Positions 24,755 to 32,406 of a DNA stretch of 64,000 nucleotides are shown in pieces. The stretch's first letter is position 1. Every line of letters starts with the position of its first letter. The stretch comes from Moringa oleifera (taxonomy: Eukaryota; Streptophyta; Magnoliopsida; Brassicales; Moringaceae), in the NCBI GenBank assembly GCA_021397835.1, contig JAJFZO010000896.1:6612501-6676500 (forward strand), read 5' to 3'. A program made the translations under genes and the position numbers. The notes beneath the pieces were generated by a model. The model saw nothing but the letters and a program-made list of their open reading frames with translations. It had not been told where the DNA came from and did no database searches.

Positions 24755-24762
24755 TATAAATA
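24755..24762 (+). promoter_or_regulatory. TATA box of the gypsy-1 LTR
   Basis: TATAAATA followed by ACCCATTTTCAA is matched in the right LTR at 38,278-38,285 (TATAAATAGACTCATTTTCAA). It is about 950 bp into the LTR and is the likely U3 promoter. Confidence 0.5.
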
Positions 24763-25527
24763 AACCCATTTTCAAAGGAAATGGAAGGAGATTGAATTGT
24801 TGCATCTTTTTTTAAGTAAAAGGCTAGCCATCTTTGCATTATGTGAAGGGTGACTGAATCATTATATCTTTTTTAGCTAAGAGGCTCGACGTTTTTGCAT
24901 TTCTGCATTCTAAAACTCTGCATCTTTGCATTCATATGTCTCTTTCTCTTTTTCTTTCTCTTTCTCTTTCTCTTTCTTTTTCTAGTATATCGACACCTTT
25001 GTTTTTCTCAAGAGAGTCTTTACATTTTGAAATCTTTGTATTCTTTCAAATTTCTTTTCAGGAAGATTTTTTACAGGTAATCATTGGTTGTTTAGTAGAA
25101 ATATAGCATGCAAATTGTATCAAAAGCATTGTTCATCTTGTATTTATTTTATAAAAATGAATAAAACAATGTTTACTTCTATTCACATTTCTTTATTATT
25201 TATTGCTTGTTATATATAAATTCTATGATGCATTTCATGGTTTTTCTAAGATTATTTCAAAGAAAAGAATTTAATGAAGTTCATATTTTGATCTCTAAAT
25301 TAAATATACTTGTTTTTTCAAAATTGAAGATCTAATATCAACTAGACTAAAATTCTTGCATAAAATCACATAATAAATTTATTTTGAGATTTGTCACATT
25401 TTGATGAAGTCTAATATGGCTCTTTCTTAAAATTTTGTGATTATGCAAAGCAAATCTCACTTTTTTCTATATATTGTATATATATTATGTTTATTTATTA
25501 GATTTTGAAATCAATATTAAATTATTG

Positions 25528-25530
25528 TAA
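25528..25530. repeat. CACTA target-site duplication, left copy (TAA)
   Basis: TAA precedes CACTA at 25,531. The same TAA follows the element end at 32,063. CACTA elements duplicate 3 bp on insertion, and the right LTR (38,975-38,985) shows the uninterrupted site. Confidence 0.85.
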
Positions 25531-25540
25531 CACTACTGCA

Positions 25541-25985
25541 AATAAAAACTTTAATGACAGTTAAAAATAGATAGTTGTAAAACTGTCATCTTTGTTCATG
25601 TCATTAAAAGGAAGAAGTTTTAATGACAGTTATTGAACTGTCATTGAAAGCATTACCTTTTAATGAAAATTCTATTAAAACTGTCATTAAAAGGGTGACT
25701 TTTTAATGACAGTCCAAATAGAACTGTTATTAAAGGGAGACCTTTTTAATGACAGTTCTGATAGAACTGTCGTTAAAGTGGGGTACCCTTTAATGACAGT
25801 TCCCAGAGAACTGTCGTTAAAAGGGGGAGTACCTTTTAATGACGGTTCCAACAGAACTGTCGTTAAAAGGGGGGTACTCATTTAATGACGGTTCCAATAG
25901 AATTGTCGTTAAAGGGGGTACCCTTTAATGACAATTCCAAACAGAACTGTCGTTAAAGGGGAATACCCATTAAAGGTAGTTTTTG
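25541..25985. repeat. Left subterminal palindromic repeats of the CACTA element
   Basis: About eight units of the form TTTAATGACAGTT...AACTGTC(A/G)TTAAAAGG, each a short hairpin with a 4-6 base loop such as CCAGAG or CAACAG, separated by runs of G (GGGGGTACC-like). The array starts within 20 bp of the terminus. Subterminal repeats of 10-20 bp are diagnostic of CACTA elements and act as transposase binding sites. Confidence 0.85.
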
Positions 25986-26327
25986 TATTTATTTCAAAAT
26001 AAATAAAAAATTTTTATATTCAAATTATCCAAAACCTACTTTCACATCATCCATATACATCAATGCAATTCTTCACAATATGCAACCAAAATTTTTATGT
26101 TATACACTTCAATACCATTCTAACAGAGATCATCATTACTTTTTTCATATTTGAAAAAACTCAAAATAATCTAATCCAAAAAAGTAATAAAAGATAAACA
26201 AAACAAAAGATTACTAAAGTTTGATGTTATAATTGAACTCTATATGTACAATACATGAGTTAAAATATTACACAATCCTAAAAATTCAACTATATAAATT
26301 CAATAATGGTCATGTGTACAAAAATCT

Positions 26328-27703
26328 TCAAGGTTTAATTTCTAATATGGCACTCCAAAGAAATTGTCCAACCTCCTTTCTAACTTCATCAATATCCGAT
26401 TGGATGTAAGTATCTATGTCCACTAACTATATTTCAAAAAAAAAAAGTTAGTCCAATTAAAATTTTTAATAAACACATCAATTAATTACTTAAGTATTTA
26501 CATAAGCAAAAGCTTAAAAACTTACCATTTTTTCATATGGGATATTTCTATCATGTCTATCAATGATGTCCTTTAAAAATTTCATAATGTAATATCCACA
26601 CTCAGTATTTGAAGGCTGAAGTGGACACTGCATTAAAAATTTATAATTATTATATTTTGCAAAATAAATAAAACTAACATCACATATAGGTTTAAATATA
26701 CATACCTTAGCAGGAATTCTCCTAGGAATGCACGTATTGCTTGATTCTTTAAAAACTTGAAACAATTTAAAGAAACTGTCAATAGAAAATAATCAATATT
26801 ATTAAGAGTAAGAAAAAATATATACTAACATAAATGAAAATATTTTCACTTACATGGACATAAGTTGATCTAGTTTTTTACGAAAACCATGGTTTAAAGA
26901 ATCAAAAATACTGTACACAAAATCACGACGCTCAACAACCACCAACAATCGATGCTGCCTACATTATGAAAAATAAATATAAAAAATATTTTAAATAAAT
27001 CTATTAATAATTTTAATTAATATTATAACTTACCTCAAGTTATAAGGAAATATCACTACTCCTTCGTCACATGGATCTATCATTCTATTGGCTAAGTGAC
27101 GAGCATGAATCTTTTGATACTTCATCCCTAATGCATTCAATGTTTTCTTGGCATCATACATGGATGCAGGCATTTTATTATTATCAGGCAAAATTTCGGC
27201 AATCAAATTTAAAAGATCACTGAAGCTTTGATCGGACCAACCATATTTTACCTTCAAATTGTACAATTTAACTAGAGCAGATAATTTAGTAAACTTCACT
27301 GATCCAGAGTACAAAGGTTTCTCAGCATCACAAAGTAATCTTTCAAAGTGGTTAGGATTACTATCATACTCTGCAAATGCCTCTTCTACCATTTCTACAG
27401 TGTTATCAACTTCTTCGATGTGTTCTACCTCCCTAACAACTTTAGCATTCTTCCTAGTAGAGGACCCAACAATACTGGTTTCTTCATGCCATATCCAGTT
27501 TTAATAGCTGCTATCAACTCCATATATATATAAATGATTCCGTATCTCATATGGGGTTGACGCTTCATGTTGCCACATTTAATACATGGACACCGAACTA
27601 ATTCAGGGTTATCACTATTCTGAACAGCATAATCTAAAAAGATATTCACTCCTACATCATATACCTCTGATCTTCTATCAACAAATATCTAAGTTTTATT
27701 CAT
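26328..27703 (-). pseudogene. Chimeric TNP2 N-terminus / Ulp1 protease gene of the CACTA element
   Basis: Read on the minus strand from ATG 27,703. First comes a transposase-associated domain (NIFLDYAVQNSDNPELV, CPCIKCGN, then HLYIYGVDSSY and NWIWHEE). It is damaged by TAG at 27,689-27,691, a one-base frameshift near 27,553-27,570 and TAA at 27,501-27,503. Next is the TNP2 N-terminal segment (LLCDAEKPLYSGSVKFTKL, YNLKVKYGWSDQSFSDLL, ALGMKYQKIHA). The frame then passes directly into a Ulp1-like domain (RHLANRM, VVIFPYNLRQH). Exons: up to 27,034; 26,958-26,854; 26,775-26,706; 26,627-26,526; 26,426-26,328 (stop TGA), all with GT-AG borders and matching phase. Ulp1 residues His (NLRQH), Asp (SIFDSLN), Gln and Cys (CPLQPSNTECGYY) are kept. 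Ulp1 proteases cleave SUMO. The transposase catalytic core is missing. Confidence 0.8.
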
Positions 27704-28400
27704 TTTGAAATTTAAAAGATATTTAATTATTTACTTTTCAAGCGTCTAATATACTAAGTGAAATTTAAATAAATGATTAATAACTATTTAATTAATTAAT
27801 ACAAAAAGTTAATGAAAGTATCTATTTAACTAACTATTAAATTAATTCAAATTTAAATAACAGTTATTATTTACTTTGCAAGCATCAAATTTATTAATTA
27901 AAATTTAAATATATAATTAATAATTATTTAGTTAATTAAGATATAGTTAATATTTAATTAACATCTAATTTATTATATAAGCACTTAATTGATTAAAATT
28001 TAAATGACATTTAATGGTTTATATTACAAGCATATAATTAATTAATTATCTATTTAAAATTTAACTAAATATATTAATTTATGTTAACAATGAAATCAAT
28101 AATTAAATTTGATAAAACATACCAATCAATCTTACGTAAAAAAAATTAATTCAACCATAAATTCATCCATACCTAATATAATTAATTTATCAAAATATAA
28201 ATTCATCTAGTTAACATTTAGATTAATTTATCAATTAATCTAAAATCTTAATAATTATGAAATAATAAATATATCAATATATATTCATTCATGCCAAATA
28301 TGTTCATCAAAATATACTAATGAAAAAAACTAAAATTTCATCAATTAATAACAATTCACTAAACACAATTAATGAAAAACTTCTCAAAATATAAATTCAT
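27704..28400. other. Very AT-rich stretch inside the CACTA element
   Basis: It is made largely of TTAATTAA-like motifs with no coding signal. It lies just upstream of the chimeric gene start on the minus strand and may hold its promoter, but no specific box can be defended in such AT-rich sequence. Confidence 0.5.
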
Positions 28401-28407
28401 CTACCTG

Positions 28408-29070
28408 GACAGAGAACAAGGAGATGGCCGAAAAGGTTGCCAGCAGCTACCCTAACTGGTTCTGGACGGACAGCAGAGAGGAGAATGGCCGGAGAAAGGC
28501 TGGCTGTGCAATTGCTTCTGGACAGAGGATAAAAAAGGCTGTCAGCAGCTACCCCAGTGGCTTCTGGACGGACAGCAGACAAGGGAATGGCCGGAGAATG
28601 GCTGGCTGTGTGGACAGAGACCAAAAAAAACAGGGCCGAAAATGCTGCCAGCCGCTACCCCATCTGGTTCTGGACAAACAATAGACAGGGGAATGGCCGA
28701 AGAATGGCTAGCTGTGTGGACAGTAACCAAAACAGAGAAGGCCGGAAAGGCTGCCAGCAGCTACCCCAGCTGGTTCTGGATGAACAGCAGAGAGGAGAAT
28801 GGTAGGAGAAAGGCTGGCTGTGTAGCTGCTTATGGACAGAGGACAAAAAAGATAGGGCCGAAAAGGCCGCCAGCAGCTACCCCAGCTACTTCGAGATGGA
28901 CTGCGGACAAAAGAATGGCTGGAGAATGGCTGGTTATGCGAACAGAGACCAGAAAAGAGAGGGTCAGAAAGGCTGCCAGCAACTACCCCAGCTGGTTCTG
29001 GACGGACAGCAGACAGGAGAATGGCCGAAGAATGGATGGCTAGCTGTGTAGCTGCTTTTGAACAGTCTGT
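28408..29070. repeat. GC-rich tandem array, six units of about 106 bp
   Basis: The phrase GCTGCCAGCAGCTACCCCAG recurs at about 28,436, 28,538, 28,644, 28,750, 28,866 and 28,972 (spacings 102, 106, 106, 116, 106). Each is followed by TGGTTCTGGA-, GACAGCAGA- and GAATGGCCGGAGAA-like phrases. The block is much richer in G and C than the AT-rich DNA around it and stays open on both strands for up to 133 codons, but the frames follow the repeat and resemble no protein I know. It lies inside the CACTA element, upstream of its gene. Confidence 0.85.
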
Positions 29071-29177
29071 GAAGAGGAACATTCTGACCTAGAGAGAAAA
29101 AATTTCACGGGATGTTATGGCAGGCTCTAGAGGGCTCTGGAAAACAATTTAGGATCCCAACCTTAAAAAGCAAGGTA

Positions 29178-29465
29178 GAATATCCTTCAACGTCAGTTAT
29201 TCCATAACTGGCGTTGAAGGTTCACATTCTCTGGTCTTCAACGCCAGTTATTCCAGAACTGGCATTGAAGGTTCACATTCTCTGGTCTTCAACGCAACTT
29301 CTTATGTCCTGACTTTTGTGCAGGAGTATGTGCGATGTGTGGCTTTGTAACCAGCCATTGCTGCTACTTCTTGCAGCAGCAGTAGCAGTCCTTGCTGCAG
29401 CTGTAAGCAGCCGTCCCTGCTGCAAGAAGCAGCAGCTACTGTAATCCAACCATTGCTGCTGCTTC
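29178..29465. repeat. Internal block of CACTA palindromes and CAG/CTG hairpins
   Basis: At 29,178-29,300 two hairpins of the form CTTCAACGCCAGTTATTCCAGAACTGGC...TTGAAG repeat a variant of the subterminal motif. At 29,350-29,465 a larger imperfect palindrome built of GCAGCAGC/GCTGCTGC phrases (CTTGCTGCAGCTGTAAGCAGCC) follows. The same two repeat types recur at 31,206-32,045, on the far side of the captured kinase fragment. Confidence 0.8.
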
Positions 29466-30161
29466 TCTGGGAATCAAAGGGCCTTATTAGTTCTTTACTT
29501 GTTAGTCCTATTTTTCCTTTTTAATTAAAAATCAGTGTAGCAATTTCTGTTGATTTGTGTTGCGATAATATTTAATAAAATCAATGATTATTTTTTTTAT
29601 TTTTATATTAATATTATAAAATATAGAAAAAAAATTTATGAAAAAAATTAAGCATAACTTAAATTATGTATATAACAGTAATTTTGAATCTTTTTATACT
29701 CAATAACCAACTCACAACTTCAAATTTTTGCTTGCACTTATAAACTGATTACTCAAACCAGATTTATAAGTTACTGAAGTCGTAGAGCAAAGAATGGATA
29801 TGCCAGATAGACAAGTTCTTATTACACCAGTCAATGTTAAAGATTCACTGGAACTTATTGAATAATAATAAATAAAAAATTTTTAAAAAAATCTAACAGA
29901 CTCAGTAGTGGTTTTTCTTGGCAAGAATCACAGGACATAGGCTTCTGGCATTAGAAATATTAAAGTAGGAACTTTCATTAGATGGAAAAATAATCAAAAC
30001 TTTCTATGCAGATTGAAGTCTTTTTCACTTGCTGGAATCAGGCAAAGAAAAGTTAAAGCAATTACTAGAACCTGTAAAATTATTTGCATAAGATGTAAAT
30101 TACAATTGAAAAAGCCTTACAATTGGTGAATTTTTTCTGAATCCTGATGGATTGAGTATAA
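29466..30161. other. Sequence between CACTA repeats and the captured kinase stop codon
   Basis: Noncoding and AT-rich. It probably includes 3' flanking DNA of the captured kinase gene, but the left capture boundary cannot be fixed from sequence alone. Confidence 0.4.
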
Positions 30162-31206
30162 TCACAAGGTTAATCCACCTTTCACAATTTGATCCAAGCT
30201 ACTTGCCAGATCCATCATGCTTGGACGCTCCTTTGGATTTTCCTTTAAAGCTTGCTCTGCTAGATCAGCAAGCTTGAACAGTGGTTCCACATTTCTTGGC
30301 AGAGCTATATTACGATCAATAATGGCAGCTGCCTTGCCCTATCTGATTAATGGCATTGCCCACTCAACTATTCCAGGAGGAGTGCAATCCCCGTCGTGAG
30401 CTTTCCTTCCTGTTAATATCTCCAGCAGAACAATCCCAAAATTGTAGGCATCACTCTCAATGTCCCTGTCTGAATCCTCTTCATTAGAACTTAAAGCTCC
30501 AAACTCTGCAATTCTTCCTCCCCATTCAGAGTCCAAAAGAATGTCCGATGTTTTCACATCTCCATGAACTATAGGTGGAGTGACTTCATTGTGTAGGTAC
30601 TCGAGTCCTCTTGCAGCCTGCAAGGAAATCCTCAACCTTGCAGGCCAATCCAGGGGGAGAGTTCACCATGGAGATGATCATGAAGCGTGCCATGAGGCAT
30701 GTACTCGTAAACCAGCAACCTCTACCCCATTTCAACGAAATAACCCAACAAGTTCACAATATTGCTATGTCTGATTTTGCATAGAATTTCTAGTTCTGCT
30801 TCGAAGTCCCTAACGTTAGAGTGAATTATAGTAGTAGTATTAGCTCTCTTGACTGCTACTTGCCTGCCATCAGGCAACACAGCTTTGTAAACAAAACCAA
30901 AGCTGCCTCGGCCAAGCTCATTGAATTCCTTGAATCCATGAGTAGCATCTTTCAGTTTAGAAAGCCTGAAAACTTGGGTCTCGCCAATGGATGTGGCTGC
31001 AGAAATTGGTGGTTGTGGACTGGGATCAGGATCAGCTTCCACCACTGGTTTGCCTGCACAGAAACTGCAACTAGTTCTGCTTCTCTCCCCATCTCGAGTT
31101 CTTAACATCCCCGGAATAAGACACCAAGCGACTAAGATCAGTAAGGAGCCTGAAACAGAAGATCCAATGATTATAACCAGTTTCTTAATCTCTAGCTGCT
31201 CCTGGT
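30162..31206 (-). pseudogene. Captured CRINKLY4-related kinase fragment (CCR4-like)
   Basis: Minus strand, from a membrane segment (KKLVIIIGSSVSGSLLILVA) through the kinase domain to a natural-looking C terminus (SLDQIVKGG then stop at 30,162-30,164). The juxtamembrane and kinase parts read TQVFRLSKLKDATHGFKEF, LGRGSFGFVYKAVLPDGRQ, VAVKRANTTTI, IRHSNIVNLLGYF, YEYMPHGTLHDHLHGELSP, GLEYLHNEVTPPIVHGDVK, YNFGIVLLEILTGRKA and PPGIVEWAMPLIR. This is the CCR4-type receptor kinase pattern. Breaks: TAG at 30,722-30,724 (Glu codon), a one-base loss in the C run at 30,653-30,657, and TAG at 30,339-30,341 (Gln codon). HRD reads HGD and DFG reads EFG. The extracellular part is missing. Its ends meet CACTA repeats, so it was carried by the transposon. 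Confidence 0.85.
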
Positions 31207-32045
31207 CCTTGAGAACTGATGTTATATCTAGCCATTATTGTTGCCTCTTGCAGCAACAGCAGCAGTCCTTGCTGCAGCTATAAGAAGCCATCGTTGCTGT
31301 AAGAAGCAGCAGCAACAACTACTGCTGTAACCCAGGCATTGCTGCTTCTTACAGCAGCAATCCTTGCTGCCGCTTCTTACAGCAGCAATCCTTGCTACAG
31401 CTGTAAGAAGCCATAGCTGCTGTAAGAAGCAGCGGCAATTTTGGCCTTTGACGCCAGTTCTTGAAGAACTGGCATCAAAGACTTTATGTTTAATGTCCAT
31501 TCCTTGAGAACTGACGTTAAATCCAGCCATTACTGCTGCTTCTTACAGCAACAGCGGCAGTCCTTGCTGTAGCTGTAAGCAGCCATCGCTGCTGCAAGAA
31601 GCAGCAGCAACGACTGCTGCTGTAACCCAAGCATTGCTGCTGCTTCTTGCAGCAGCAGTCCTTGCTGCAGCTGTAAGCAGCCATCGCTGCTGCAAGAAGC
31701 AGCAGTCCTTACTGCAGCTGTAAGCAGCTATCGCTGCTGCAAGAAGCAGCAGCAATTTTGGCCTTTGACGCCAATTCTTCAACAACTGGCATCAAAGGCT
31801 TTATGTTTAACGTCAGTTCCTTGAGAACTTACGTTAAATGTCAAAGTCATGATCTTTTAATGTCAGGTCTTTAGGAACTGACATTAAATGTTTAATTCAT
31901 AGGTTTTTTAATGTCAGTTCTTCTTCAATTGGCGTTAAAAACCTTACTTTTAATGACAATTTTGGAATAACTGTCATCAAAAATGTTAATAAATCTTTTA
32001 ATGATAGTTCTTTGAATAACTATCATTAAATTGATGTCAATTATT
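31206..32045. repeat. Right subterminal and CAG/CTG palindromic repeats of the CACTA element
   Basis: From 31,206 to about 31,760 long imperfect palindromes alternate: TGCAGCTGTAAGCAGCCAT flanked by GCTGCTTCTTGCAGCAG and its complement. From about 31,440 the hairpin motif returns in variants (TTGACGCCAGTTC...GAACTGGCATCAAA; TTTAATGTCAGTTC...GAACTGACATTAAA; TTAATGATAGTTC...AACTATCATTAAA) right up to the terminus. It pairs with the left array at 25,541-25,985. Confidence 0.85.
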
Positions 32046-32063
32046 ATAATTTTTGTAGTTGTG

Positions 32064-32383
32064 TAATTCAAAGACACGGAATCATCCTGTTTAAGTGGTA
32101 TTAACTTTTGGACACTTGTAGGAGTGCTAATCTTTCTTTACGTATAACTGACTCTCGATTCTAAATCTTTAGGTGAAGTAGACCAATGTCTGTTTTTGAA
32201 TAGAGTTCATCTTTTCTTTTTTAAAAGAAATAAAGTTTTCAAGAAAAATTGGTGACCAATCACACTATAAAAAAAAAATTAGTGGCAATTCCTTATTTTT
32301 CTTTAATTTATCCAAAGAATTTCTAGAAACCAAAAGAATTTTCTTACATTCAAGCTTTTCACTAATAAAAAGTCAAGTTATGA
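32064..32383 (+). repeat. Gypsy-1 5' LTR, right part
   Basis: It begins with the second copy of TAA and continues the LTR where 25,530 left off. It aligns with 38,985-39,292 (TTTAAGTGGTA, ACTGACTCTCGAT.C, TTTAGGTGAAGTAGAC, CAATCACACTATAAAAAA, AAGCTTTTCACTA). Confidence 0.85.
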
Positions 32384-32406
32384 TGGCCAGCGACTCCACT
32401 GGGGAC
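32384..32406 (+). promoter_or_regulatory. Gypsy-1 primer site / leader start
   Basis: TGGCCAGCGACTCCACTGGG then GAC follows the LTR. 'GGCGACTC.(A/G)CTGGGGAC' directly after the 5' LTR is characteristic of plant Ty3/gypsy elements and spans the tRNA primer site. Confidence 0.6.

Larger units (their letters stand above)
23805..25530 (+). repeat. Gypsy-1 5' LTR, left part
   Basis: It aligns from TTTTAGCTCTAACATTTGAATT with 37,257 onward. Shared landmarks include GTAGGCTGATGAGCATACTC, repeated 'ccccgatgt' phrases, TATAAATA (24,755-24,762), TCTTTC microsatellite-like runs (24,938-24,983) and TTGAAATCAATATTAAATTATTG at the break. The canonical TG start is not evident. The LTR is interrupted at the TAA of 25,528-25,530. 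Confidence 0.85.
25531..32063 (-). mobile_element. CACTA (En/Spm) transposon, 6,533 bp, with captured kinase gene
   Basis: The left end is CACTACTGCAAATAAAAACT. The right end, read inverted, is CACAACTACAAAAATTATAA, so the terminal CACTA is CACAA on that side. A 3-bp TAA duplication flanks it. Both ends hold arrays of short palindromic units (25,541-25,985 and about 31,440-32,045), the subterminal repeats to which CACTA transposases bind. On the minus strand it carries a chimeric transposase-N-terminus/Ulp1 gene (27,703-26,328). It also carries a GC-rich tandem array (28,408-29,070) and a minus-strand receptor-kinase fragment (31,206-30,162). The DDE core of the transposase is absent, so it would depend on another copy for movement. 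Confidence 0.9.

Noticed and set aside
25550..25980. CRISPR-like regular repeats
   Set aside because: Units are palindromes at a CACTA terminus in plant DNA, without unique spacers of constant length; CRISPR is not expected.
28642..29043. 133-codon plus-strand open frame
   Set aside because: It follows the 106-bp GC-rich tandem repeat, is mirrored by an equally open minus frame, and resembles no protein; it is open because the repeat is GC-rich.
31228..31785. Minus-strand open frames rich in Ala, Leu, Cys and Gln
   Set aside because: Artefacts of CAG/CTG-rich palindromic repeats of the CACTA element.
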